Assembly: GCA_017303905.1 (NCBI GenBank)
Contig: JAFLBH010000002.1
Coordinates: 124,001 to 188,000 of the forward strand
Reading direction: 5' to 3'
DNA: 64,000 nucleotides
DNA from: Bacteroidota bacterium
GTDB lineage: Bacteria > Bacteroidota > Bacteroidia > B-17B0 > Aurantibacillaceae
In this document: piece after piece, positions 56,391 through 64,000 of the stretch
Layout of the letters: every line of letters begins with the position of its first letter
How positions within the stretch are numbered: the first letter of the stretch is position 1
The notes under the pieces: generated by a model
What the model was told of the DNA's origin: nothing
The model's input: the letters and a program-made list of their open reading frames with translations, nothing else
Databases searched by the model: none
Translations under genes and position numbers: made by a program

Positions 56391-57710
56391 ATGAAAAAAA
56401 TCACCTTCGTTTTACTAGCATTCTTGAGTTATGCGGTAAAGTCTCAAACAGTCAATGAACTTTCAGAAAGTTTTTTAAATAAAATGCTTCGCGGCAGTTA
56501 TGATAGCTGTCGCTCCTACTTTGACGCTTCGGTGCTTGATAAGATTAATCCTCAGATGATACAGTCGATGTGGGAAAAAATCCCGAATTACGTTGGCGAA
56601 TTTAAATCCTATGAAAATGTAAGAAGCGAAAAGCAAGATACATTAGAAATTGTTTTAATGACCTGTGCTTTCGAAAAGACAAAACTCGATTTAAAATTAG
56701 TATACAATACGCCAAAAAAAATCGTTGGTATTTTCTTTCAACCGGTTAAAAGCAAAGCTGTTTACAATGTACCGGAGTATTATCGCGTAGAAAAGCTTTA
56801 CGAAACAAAACTCGAGCTTAAAACCGGCGATTATAAAATGCCGGGAATGTTATGCGTACCAAATAATACAGAAAATCCTCCTGTAGTGATCTTCGTGCAC
56901 GGCTCCGGACCAAACGATAAAGACGAAACCCTAGGTCCTAATAAAGTGCTGAAAGACTTAGCCCTTGGATTAGCATCCAATGGTATCGCCAGTTACAGAT
57001 ACGATAAACGCACATTTGCCGAAGCACAAAAAATGTCTTCCTCTCAAGATAAGATTGGATTGGAAGAAGAAGTTATTGAGGACGTATTGAGTGCCGTAAA
57101 ACTTTTAAGAAATCATCCTACAACAAAGTCTTCTAAAATTTATGTGGCAGGTCATAGTTTGGGTGCCATGTGCGCACCTCTCATCGCAAAGAAAGGAAAA
57201 GACATTAGTGGTATAATTATGTTGGCAGGTCCTGCCCGTCCGTTTGAGGATATGCTTTTGGAACAATTTACCTATTTGTTTAATCTGGATAGTATCATTG
57301 ATGCGGATGAAAAGAAATCATTAAGTGATTTAGAAGCCCAAATAAAAAAAGTAAAAGATCCGAAGCAACTTAAAACAGCAAAAGCATCGGAATTACCGCT
57401 CGGACAACCCTCTTACTATTGGCAAAGCATCAAAAAATACAATCAGGTACAAACAGCAAAAGGTGTTAAACAACCGATTTTAGTACTTCAGGGGAAACGC
57501 GATTATCAGGTAACTATGACTGATTTTGAAATTTGGAAAAAGGAATTAGAAAATAACCCGAAGAATAAATTTATTTCGTACGAAGGTTTAAACCATTTAT
57601 TCATCAAGGGCGAAGGGAAATGCACTCCTGCCGAATACCAAGTTTCGGGTAATGTTCAGGAGCAAGTCATAAAAGATATTTGCGATTGGATAAAAGCATT
57701 CCAGAAATAA
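56391..57710 (+). CDS. Alpha/beta hydrolase with N-terminal DUF3887-like domain
   Basis: A 439-residue exported enzyme. After a signal peptide (MKKITFVLLAFLSYAVKS), residues ~22-110 resemble DUF3887 (FLNKMLRGSYDSCRSYFD), a NTF2-like module. The hydrolase part has the oxyanion loop VIFVHGSGPNDKDE (~164-177), nucleophile elbow AGHSLGAMCAP (~255-265) and a C-terminal catalytic His in YEGLNHLFIKG (~400). This two-domain form is common in Bacteroidota and Firmicutes; the substrate is unknown, probably an ester. Confidence 0.85.
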   Translation: MKKITFVLLAFLSYAVKSQTVNELSESFLNKMLRGSYDSCRSYFDASVLDKINPQMIQSMWEKIPNYVGEFKSYENVRSEKQDTLEIVLMTCAFEKTKLDLKLVYNTPKKIVGIFFQPVKSKAVYNVPEYYRVEKLYETKLELKTGDYKMPGMLCVPNNTENPPVVIFVHGSGPNDKDETLGPNKVLKDLALGLASNGIASYRYDKRTFAEAQKMSSSQDKIGLEEEVIEDVLSAVKLLRNHPTTKSSKIYVAGHSLGAMCAPLIAKKGKDISGIIMLAGPARPFEDMLLEQFTYLFNLDSIIDADEKKSLSDLEAQIKKVKDPKQLKTAKASELPLGQPSYYWQSIKKYNQVQTAKGVKQPILVLQGKRDYQVTMTDFEIWKKELENNPKNKFISYEGLNHLFIKGEGKCTPAEYQVSGNVQEQVIKDICDWIKAFQK

Positions 57711-57757
57711 CTGATCTAGGTCAATTGAAGAATTATTAGTTGTAATACCTTTACTGT

Positions 57758-58432
57758 ATGAAAAGGTATTTGTTGTTACTTACGGTTATTGCTTTCACAT
57801 CGTGCGCTCCGGTATACGTACCAAACGCCATCAACACTCCATTATTTACCGAACAGCATGATGCTTCTTTGCAAGGTAGTTTTGGTTTTAACGGTTATGA
57901 TGTGCAAGCGGCCTACTCTCCACTAAAGCATTTTGGCATCATGGCAAATACCGGTTTCTATAACGTTAACGACGATAGTCATCAGTTTTTTGAAGGAGGT
58001 TTAGGTTATTATGGCGACTTCGAAACAAATGGCCGGTATGAAGTTTATGCCGGGTTCGGGAATGGAAATACTATTTTAAATAACAATATTCTTTCAGAAA
58101 GAATATCTGCCAGGTATAATCGTGTTTTTATTCAGCCTGCCATTGGAGCAAAAATGAGTGTGTTTGAAGCTTCATTTGCTCCACGAATTTCTGTTGTAAA
58201 TTTATACGATTTAAAATTGGATAATATTACTAATACACCAACTAATGCCTTGTTTTTTGAACCGGTAGTTACTGCAAAAGTGGGCTATAAATACGGCAAG
58301 TTTTTTGTACAATTCGGCGCATCCTTACATTCCAATGATGTTTTATCCATCTATAGTCAGCCTCTTATATTCAACATCGGCTTAAACCTAAGTTTTAGCA
58401 AACTGTATTTACAGAAGAAAGGGAGCGAATAA
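57758..58432 (+). CDS. Lipoprotein with beta-barrel-like sequence, unknown function
   Basis: A 224-residue protein with a clear lipobox, AFTSCAP (Cys16). The mature part has regular amphipathic beta strands (ASLQGSFGFNGYDVQAAYS, HFGIMANTGFYNV, FEGGLGYYGDF, FFVQFGASLHSNDVLS) and ends in a hydrophobic/aromatic strand before KKGSE. It looks like a small barrel that is also lipidated; I recognise no named family. Confidence 0.6.
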   Translation: MKRYLLLLTVIAFTSCAPVYVPNAINTPLFTEQHDASLQGSFGFNGYDVQAAYSPLKHFGIMANTGFYNVNDDSHQFFEGGLGYYGDFETNGRYEVYAGFGNGNTILNNNILSERISARYNRVFIQPAIGAKMSVFEASFAPRISVVNLYDLKLDNITNTPTNALFFEPVVTAKVGYKYGKFFVQFGASLHSNDVLSIYSQPLIFNIGLNLSFSKLYLQKKGSE

Positions 58433-58450
58433 GGCTTTCTATAAAAACAC

Positions 58451-58480
58451 TTGCCGATTCTGCGTTTTTTTATATCTTCG
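58451..58480 (+). promoter_or_regulatory. Promoter of the T9SS type A protein gene
   Basis: TTG at 58451-58453, a 19-nt spacer, then TATCTTCG at 58473-58480, one mismatch from TAnnTTTG. It ends 16 nt before the ATG at 58497. Confidence 0.55.
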
Positions 58481-58496
58481 GTAAGTTTTTAAGCAA

Positions 58497-59945
58497 ATGT
58501 TTATCCGAAAAATAATTATTCTAGTGTTTTTTAGTCTGTTTATACTTAAAACAGATTCTTTTGCACAAATGAGTTTTTATCAGGATGTATTTAATGGCGG
58601 TGTCACTTGCGCGGGCTATTCACCAACTTATTCTCAAACCACACCTGTTACAGGAATTATAACGGTTAATATTGCAGCCGGAAGTACCATTCGCCGTGCG
58701 TATTTACTAAGCGGCCGATTAGGAGCAGCACCTGCTACCAACGTTACACTGAATGGAAATGTATTAACACTCAATGGTACCAATATGGTAACACCATCGT
58801 TTAATACAATTTATGGTGGCGCATCCGGAGTTCATGCTGTGGATGTTACTGCTATCATTAATCCCGCAGTAAACGTATATAGTTTGGGTTTGCCGGCTCA
58901 GGCCAATACTTCTAACCGTTATCAGGATTTCTATTTATATATAGCGTATAATAATGCAGCTATGTTACCTGTTGGTACTGCCATCTTTTTGAATTCGCAA
59001 AATGCTGCCAATATCATGAATTGGGGAACTCTCACGCTTAATAATGCCATTAACACTGCGGGTGATGCGATTTATTCTTTCTTTGGTGGTTATGAATGTA
59101 GTGCGGCGGATGGCGAAAGAATTACCCTTAATGGTACATTATTAGGAACAGTTGTAGGTGGCGATATTAATTCAGGAGCTTGCGGCGGACCCGTTGGAAG
59201 TTTTTACTTTAATAATAATGTTGGAACTGCATTGAGTGATGATAATGTAAATGTAACAGTGAGTAATGCCGAGGCATTGAGTCAGTTTAAAACCTTAACT
59301 ACAAACGGCGCAACAACGGTAAGTTTATTGCATCAACATGCCGGAGCCGGAAGCGATAATCATCCCTGGGGCGGAATCTTTGCCTATGCAACAACAAGTC
59401 CTTTGCCTATTGAGTTTTCCTCTTATTCAGTACAATGTGAAGCCGAAAAAGCAAGATTGGTTTGGTCGACAGCAATTGAGAAAAATAACAATTACTTTAC
59501 AATAGAAAGATCAGAAAACGGAATAGATTTCATGGAAATTGGAAATGTAAAAGGCGCGGGCAACAGTTATCAAAGCAGGAATTACAGCTATTTGGATAAT
59601 ACCATCGAGTTCGAAAAAAACTATTATTATCGAATTCGTCAAACAGATTATGACGGAAAAAACACAGCATCAAATCCCATTATTTTACAAGCCTGTTACG
59701 GAATCAAAAATTATAGGCCTGAAGTTTATCCGAACCCAGCCTCTGAAATTTTAAAAATCAGTTATTCCTATCCTCCCGTAAATTCAAAATACATTCTAAA
59801 AACCTCCACCGGTGAAAAAATCATGGAAGGAAACCTGGATAAATATGAAAATGAAATTGAACTTAGAAGTTTAGACAGAGGTTTCTATATTTTAGAAATT
59901 GAAAATAACGGTAATTACTATATGCGAAAAATAATTCGCAACTAG
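58497..59945 (+). CDS. T9SS type A sorting domain surface protein
   Basis: A 482-residue secreted protein. Signal peptide (1-23, ending SFA/Q). Residues ~30-300 form a beta-rich domain (ITVNIAAGSTIRRAYLLSGR, VTLNGNVLTLNGT, YQDFYLYIAYNNAAML), reminiscent of DUF3344-type surface domains. A fibronectin-like linker (FSSYSVQCEAEKARLVW, FTIERSENGIDFMEIG) precedes the type A T9SS tail (YPNPASEILKISY to KIIRN). Its TAG stop overlaps the opposite-strand stop of the next gene in a shared CTAG. Confidence 0.8.
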   Translation: MFIRKIIILVFFSLFILKTDSFAQMSFYQDVFNGGVTCAGYSPTYSQTTPVTGIITVNIAAGSTIRRAYLLSGRLGAAPATNVTLNGNVLTLNGTNMVTPSFNTIYGGASGVHAVDVTAIINPAVNVYSLGLPAQANTSNRYQDFYLYIAYNNAAMLPVGTAIFLNSQNAANIMNWGTLTLNNAINTAGDAIYSFFGGYECSAADGERITLNGTLLGTVVGGDINSGACGGPVGSFYFNNNVGTALSDDNVNVTVSNAEALSQFKTLTTNGATTVSLLHQHAGAGSDNHPWGGIFAYATTSPLPIEFSSYSVQCEAEKARLVWSTAIEKNNNYFTIERSENGIDFMEIGNVKGAGNSYQSRNYSYLDNTIEFEKNYYYRIRQTDYDGKNTASNPIILQACYGIKNYRPEVYPNPASEILKISYSYPPVNSKYILKTSTGEKIMEGNLDKYENEIELRSLDRGFYILEIENNGNYYMRKIIRN

Positions 59946-60136
59946 CCTTCTATATTACCTGTTTCACTTAAATCCGGCAAAACAAACAAAATTAAAGTTG
60001 CAATTACCGGCAACACCAAACTAATTCCGAACCACAACCAAGGATTTCTTCCAACACGTTTTGCAAAAAAATAAGTAAGGATTGGAATACATAAAATGAT
60101 CATGATTCCCATACTTCCAAACATAATAGCTCCCAT
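59942..60136 (-). CDS. Small two-helix membrane protein
   Basis: A 64-residue protein with two transmembrane helices: MGIMIILCIPILTYFFAKR, then a short NPWLWF turn and ISLVLPVIATLILFVL. The Arg-Asn-Pro-Trp-Leu turn resembles small Bacteroidota membrane proteins of PLD-N type. The short length makes function unpredictable. It shares a CTAG stop overlap with the convergent gene and lies 49 nt behind tadA on the same strand. Confidence 0.6.
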   Translation of the reverse strand: MGAIMFGSMGIMIILCIPILTYFFAKRVGRNPWLWFGISLVLPVIATLILFVLPDLSETGNIEG

Positions 60137-60185
60137 GGCGAATTTTTATGTAAAGTTAATTGGAAGAATAATACAGCTTCAAAAA

Positions 60186-60620
60186 TTAACGCTTTTTCAA
60201 AAAGAAGTCTTTGATGATTTTACCGCAAGCCACCTCATTTACCCCTTTACTAACCAGTGTTTTAGGGTGCAATAAGGGTTCAGAAAACAAACTATATCCA
60301 CGCTTAGCATCAGAAGCCCCGTAAACTATTTTGCTGATTTGTGCCCAATTTAAGGCACCGGCACACATCGGACAAGGTTCTAATGTAACATATAAAGTAC
60401 ATTCGTGAAGATATTTACCTCCCAAGGCATTTGTAGCAGCCGTAATAGCCTGCATTTCGGCGTGTGCTGTTACATCATTTAAGCGCTCCGTTAAATTATG
60501 CGCCCTGGCAATAATTCGGTTATTCGCCACAATTACAGCCCCTACCGGAACTTCATCAGCATCAAAGGCTTTTTGAGCCTCCTTAAATGCCTCGTTCATA
60601 AAGTAATTATCATCAAACAT
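60186..60620 (-). CDS. tadA: tRNA adenosine(34) deaminase / nucleoside deaminase
   Basis: A 144-residue zinc deaminase. VPVGAVIV (~24-31), HAEMQAI with His53 zinc ligand and Glu55 proton shuttle, and PCPMC with Cys83 and Cys86 form the cytidine-deaminase-fold active site. The ARAHNLTERLNDVTAHAE spacing fits TadA, which makes inosine at wobble position 34 of tRNA-Arg. A related guanine deaminase is a less likely alternative. Normal length. Confidence 0.88.
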   Translation of the reverse strand: MFDDNYFMNEAFKEAQKAFDADEVPVGAVIVANNRIIARAHNLTERLNDVTAHAEMQAITAATNALGGKYLHECTLYVTLEPCPMCAGALNWAQISKIVYGASDAKRGYSLFSEPLLHPKTLVSKGVNEVACGKIIKDFFLKKR

Positions 60621-60642
60621 ATATGACTTAAAGGTAAAATAT

Positions 60643-60650
60643 TATATTTG
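60643..60650 (+). promoter_or_regulatory. Candidate -7 element (TATATTTG)
   Basis: Exact TAnnTTTG match 28 nt before the ATG of the lipoprotein gene at 60679, divergent from tadA. No TTG at 19-nt spacing. Confidence 0.45.
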
Positions 60651-60678
60651 TTCCTGTTTAAATAAAATCTCAATAATT

Positions 60679-61539
60679 ATGAAAAAATTAAGTTTTGTAC
60701 TTCCTCTTACTTTAGGTGCTGTTTTAATGGCGTGTGGCGGTGGCCACGATGCTGAAGAAGCAAAAGAATCTGTTGACTCAGCCTCAGTGGTTGCGGTGGA
60801 TACAACCCCTGTAACAGTAAATGAAGAAACTAAATTTAAATTCGACTTCGCTATAGCCAATATTCCTTCACCTGTAGGAATGGTTAATGATATTTCAAAC
60901 TGGGGTGTGCCTTATAACAACACCTTAATGAATGATCCTAAAAAATCAAATACGTATACAGCTGAATTTACTAAAGCAGTAACATTAGGTATTTACAATA
61001 TCGATATGTCATACGCTATGGTAAACAACCGTGGTGAAGATGTAATGAAGTTAATGAAAACCGTATTAGTACAATCGGATGCTTTAGGTTTAAAAGGTGC
61101 GGTTGATCAAATGGTAGGAAAACGCGCTGAACAAAACTTAAGTAATAAAGATTCGTTATTACGTATTTTGGATGAGATTTTTGTAAAAAGCGATTCTTAT
61201 TTACGTACCAACGAACGTGTTTATACTGCTTCTTCTGTTTTTGCAGGTTCTTGGATTGAAGGTTTATACTTAGCTTGTAAATTAGGTGAAAGCGTTACTG
61301 ATGCCGCTGCTAAAGCAAACGTTTACAAAACAGTTTGGGATCAACGTTTCTACTTAAACAACTTGATTACTTTAATGGAAGATTATAAAGACAAAAAAGA
61401 AGCAGCGGATTTAAACAACAACTTCCGTGAAATTCATAAAGAAATCAATGATATTAAGGATCCAAAGGATATGAATGACGCAAAGTTCAAATCCATCAGT
61501 GCTAAAATTTATGCGTTACGCGATAAAGTAACTAAATAA
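60679..61539 (+). CDS. Putative lipoprotein, conserved hypothetical
   Basis: A 286-residue protein with lipobox VLMACGGG (Cys19) followed by an acidic linker (~23-50). The rest is mostly alpha-helical, with SYAMVNNRGEDVMKLMKTV and GSWIEGLYLACKLGESV resembling a helical bundle found in hypothetical Bacteroidota lipoproteins. I recognise no enzymatic motif. It has its own -7 element and ends at a strong terminator. Confidence 0.65.
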   Translation: MKKLSFVLPLTLGAVLMACGGGHDAEEAKESVDSASVVAVDTTPVTVNEETKFKFDFAIANIPSPVGMVNDISNWGVPYNNTLMNDPKKSNTYTAEFTKAVTLGIYNIDMSYAMVNNRGEDVMKLMKTVLVQSDALGLKGAVDQMVGKRAEQNLSNKDSLLRILDEIFVKSDSYLRTNERVYTASSVFAGSWIEGLYLACKLGESVTDAAAKANVYKTVWDQRFYLNNLITLMEDYKDKKEAADLNNNFREIHKEINDIKDPKDMNDAKFKSISAKIYALRDKVTK

Positions 61540-61556
61540 CAATTTGATTTTTTAAT

Positions 61557-61583
61557 AAAAGCCTCCTCAAAAGGGAGGCTTTT
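61557..61583. terminator. Bidirectional rho-independent terminator
   Basis: AAAAGCCTCC (61557-61566) pairs with GGAGGCTTTT (61574-61583) around a 7-nt loop, followed by T residues on the plus strand. It separates the convergent lipoprotein and TolC genes. Confidence 0.88.
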
Positions 61584-62888
61584 TTATTTCACTAAATCGC
61601 CGTTGGAGCGTAACAATTCTGTTTCTGATTTTTTACAATCGTAAGACGCATTTATCATACGGGTTTGAGCTTCTTCTAAATTACTTTGCGCTTCTTTTGT
61701 CTCTAATAAATTGGCTTTACCAATTTTGTATCTTTCCATAGAAACTGACAGCAACTCCTCTGCACCTTTCAGGTTATACAATTCAAGTTCCAAAATTTTC
61801 TTATTGGTTAAATAGTTTTGATAATGTATGTAAACCATCGCATCTACTTGTTGCTTATTTAACTCTGTCAAATTTTTTTGATTCAACAAACGAATTTGTC
61901 TCTCTTTTACGAGTTTATTGTTCTTGTTACCACTAAACAATAACCATCCGGCACTTAAACCGGCGTTCACACCATTTTGCTGATTTAAGAATAAAAATCC
62001 GGCCTGACTTTGATTTCTGATAAAGTTATAGGAAGCATTTAATTGTAGTTGAGGTAAAAAACCGGAGCGTGCCTCTTTAATACTTTGCTCGGCTATCATC
62101 TCATTTTGCAATGCCATCAATAAAGAAGAATTATTCTTTAGAGCTGATTTTTTTAATTCATCATAAGCCGGGTTATAATTGGTAGCAATTTCAGTTGTTG
62201 TTTTAAAGTCTGCATCTGGTGCTACATTCATTAAAACATTCAAACCTGTTTTTGCGCTTAATAACTGCTGTTCCAATTTCAGTAAATTACTTTTTGCTTT
62301 GTTCTCATCAGCTTCCGTGAGTAATAAATCAACTTTTGAATCGGAACCTATGTCTAATTTAAGTTTCGCTATTTTTTTTCTTTCCTCATACACTGCCAGA
62401 TTTTGTTGTGCCGCTTTCATCAGTTGTTGTATTCGCACCACATCGTAATAAGCATTCACTATTTCATAAACAGTGTTTTCCATTTGTTGCTTTAATTGCA
62501 AACTACTCAATTGCTCATTTTGGCTTAAACGCTTTTTAACGGCAAACATTTTCATTCCATCAAACACAACCCAATTCACATTTAAAGAGGCGCCGGTACT
62601 ATTGGATTGAGCCCCTTGCCTGTCTTGAACCGTTCCGTTACTGAATTCCTGATACGAATTAAGGTTCGCTAAACTTAAATTACCGTTTAAACTTACTTGT
62701 GGCGACATACCCGCATTACCAAAATTATTTTGAGCTTTGGTAATTTCGGTTTCGTTACGAGAAATCATCACCGCGTAATTCTTTTCTAAACCTGTTTTAA
62801 TTGCTTGCTCTACGGTTAAAACATCCTGCGCTTTCAGAAACGTTATTCCGAATAAAGCAATGACTATGTTTATCTTTTTATTCAGCAT
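61584..62888 (-). CDS. TolC family outer-membrane efflux protein
   Basis: A 434-residue TolC-type protein with a signal peptide (MLNKKINIVIALFGITFLKAQ) and two internal repeats of helix-strand-helix: LNGNLSLANLNSYQEF and LNVNWVVFDGMKMFAVKKR in the first half, LQLNASYNFIRNQSQAGF and LSAGWLLFSGNKNNKLVKER in the second. The long helices (for example ENTVYEIVNAYYDVVRIQQLMKAA) build the periplasmic tunnel. It forms the outer-membrane exit of an RND efflux pump whose inner-membrane gene lies directly upstream and overlaps by 11 nt. Confidence 0.88.
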   Translation of the reverse strand: MLNKKINIVIALFGITFLKAQDVLTVEQAIKTGLEKNYAVMISRNETEITKAQNNFGNAGMSPQVSLNGNLSLANLNSYQEFSNGTVQDRQGAQSNSTGASLNVNWVVFDGMKMFAVKKRLSQNEQLSSLQLKQQMENTVYEIVNAYYDVVRIQQLMKAAQQNLAVYEERKKIAKLKLDIGSDSKVDLLLTEADENKAKSNLLKLEQQLLSAKTGLNVLMNVAPDADFKTTTEIATNYNPAYDELKKSALKNNSSLLMALQNEMIAEQSIKEARSGFLPQLQLNASYNFIRNQSQAGFLFLNQQNGVNAGLSAGWLLFSGNKNNKLVKERQIRLLNQKNLTELNKQQVDAMVYIHYQNYLTNKKILELELYNLKGAEELLSVSMERYKIGKANLLETKEAQSNLEEAQTRMINASYDCKKSETELLRSNGDLVK

Positions 62889-64000
62889 GTTTCTTCTCCT
62901 TTACAAAATATGAATAAACGGATGGAATAACGTACAAGGTTAACACCATCGATAGTAATAAACCACCAATAATTACAATACCCATTCCCATTCTGCTCTT
63001 TGCTCCTGCACCTAATGCCATGGCAATTGGCAAAGCTCCTAAAATAGTTGCTAAACTGGTCATTAAAATCGGTCGTAAGCGCGCTGTTGATGCTTCAATT
63101 AAAGCTTCTCTAACACCCATCCCTTTTTCTCTGAGTTGATTTGTAAATTCCACAATCAAAATTCCGTTTTTAGTTACTAATCCAATCAGCATAATCATAC
63201 CAATCTGACTAAAAACATTCAAAGTCTGATTAAAATACCAAAGTGAGAATACAGCTCCGGCTAAAGCGGTCGGAACGGTCAACATGATTATTAAAGGTTG
63301 TATAAAGCTCTCGAATTGCGCGGCTAACAACAAGTAAATTAAAACCAATGCTAAAACGAAAGCAAATAAGGTATTTGATGAACTCTCTGCAAAATCACGC
63401 GATGAACCGGTTAAGGAAGTTGTAAAGGAGTCATCTAATATTTTTTTAGCAATCTCATTCATAGCGTTTATGCCATCTCCAATAGTTTTACCGGGAGCTA
63501 AACCTGCCTGCACAGTTGCCGATTGATAGCGGTTATAATGATACAACTGCGGCGGACTACTTTGCTCACGCATCTTAGTGATGTTATCCAGCTGTATCAT
63601 TTCACCATTATTATTTTTAATATACAAAGCTGATAAATCTAAAGGGTCGTCTCTGTTTTCTCTGTCTACCTGACCAATAATTTGATATTGCCGGTCATTC
63701 ATAATAAAATAACCAAAACGTTGTCCGCTTAATGCCAATTGCAGCGTTTGCGCTAAATCAGCTATACTCACACCTAAAGTTTTGGCTTTTTCTCTGTCCA
63801 CTTCAATAACTAATTCAGGTTTATTAAACTTGAGATTAACATCCACTCCCTGAAACACCGGATGTTTGCCGGCTTCTTCCATGAATTTTGGAAGTATCTC
63901 CTGAATCTTAGAAAAATCATTGTTCTGCAAGACAAATTGAACAGGTAAACCACCACGTGGACCACCACCCGATGAGATCGTTTGCTCTTGTATAACAAAC
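62878..64000 (-). CDS. RND family (HAE1/AcrB-type) efflux transporter, N-terminal part missing
   Basis: The last ~370 residues of an AcrB-like inner-membrane proton antiporter; the frame is open to the right edge (reading ...SSGGGPRGGLPVQFVLQ before QNNDF), so the true start is outside. Visible features: the second porter/docking region (VDVNLKFNKPELVIEVDREK, DRQYQIIGQVDRENR), then transmembrane helices 8-12 (LFAFVLALVLIYLLLAAQFESF, GMIMLIGLVTKNGILIVEF, ASTARLRPILMTSLATILGALP). RND proteins pump drugs, metals or lipids with TolC. The upstream membrane-fusion gene is expected outside the window. Confidence 0.88.
   Translation of the reverse strand, partial: FVIQEQTISSGGGPRGGLPVQFVLQNNDFSKIQEILPKFMEEAGKHPVFQGVDVNLKFNKPELVIEVDREKAKTLGVSIADLAQTLQLALSGQRFGYFIMNDRQYQIIGQVDRENRDDPLDLSALYIKNNNGEMIQLDNITKMREQSSPPQLYHYNRYQSATVQAGLAPGKTIGDGINAMNEIAKKILDDSFTTSLTGSSRDFAESSSNTLFAFVLALVLIYLLLAAQFESFIQPLIIMLTVPTALAGAVFSLWYFNQTLNVFSQIGMIMLIGLVTKNGILIVEFTNQLREKGMGVREALIEASTARLRPILMTSLATILGALPIAMALGAGAKSRMGMGIVIIGGLLLSMVLTLYVIPSVYSYFVKEKKHAE

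Noticed and set aside
60614..60621. TATGTTTG on the minus strand as a tadA promoter
   Set aside because: It overlaps the tadA start codon itself, so it cannot be the -7 box for that start.

Overview
The window is a chromosomal segment of a member of the Bacteroidota. The evidence is: low GC content; type A and type B C-terminal sorting domains of the type IX secretion system (T9SS); gliding-motility-type PKD-repeat proteins; a DnaE with an N-terminal proofreading exonuclease; fused E1 alpha/beta 2-oxoacid dehydrogenase; DUF3822, DUF4293 and CCC-motif-like families; TAnnTTTG promoter elements; and almost no Shine-Dalgarno sequences. The genus cannot be told from the sequence. No rRNA, tRNA, CRISPR array, prophage or transposase gene was seen.

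Layout. 1-3437 (minus): a three-gene operon with the architecture of a MukBEF/Wadjet-type SMC complex (kleisin-like, small MukE/JetB-like, SMC ATPase cut by the window edge); a compact double hairpin of REP type lies between its first two genes. 3601-8771: glycosyltransferase, RecD/Dda-type helicase, DUF3822, rsmD and acmsD. 8774-19710: two large T9SS type B surface proteins, clpS with an M48 lipoprotein protease, and several small envelope proteins. 19713-26146: E1 dehydrogenase, ribosomal protein L31 type B, a signal peptidase I, an overlapping paralogue that has lost its catalytic residues, and a WbqC-family protein. 26129-35242: an M23 peptidase, two tandem M4 thermolysin-like T9SS proteases and a membrane transporter. 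35253-55311: ilvE, four SpoIIE-type (PP2C) phosphatases with three different sensor modules, dnaE, and an operon with an M48 protease, mnmD, a NUDIX hydrolase and DUF families. 55397-64000: an M23-LysM peptidase, an alpha/beta hydrolase, lipoproteins, a T9SS type A protein, tadA, and the end of an RND/TolC efflux operon cut by the right edge.

How the genes fit together. Much of the window serves the envelope and secretion: signal peptidase, T9SS clients, peptidoglycan M23 enzymes, surface PKD proteins, lipoproteins and efflux. The cluster of membrane-anchored TPR or 7TM proteins with cytoplasmic SpoIIE phosphatase domains suggests several parallel envelope-sensing inputs to a phosphorylation-controlled regulator that is not encoded here. 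The most notable candidates are the SMC-complex operon at the left edge, the catalytically dead signal peptidase paralogue, and the SpoIIE phosphatase expansion.
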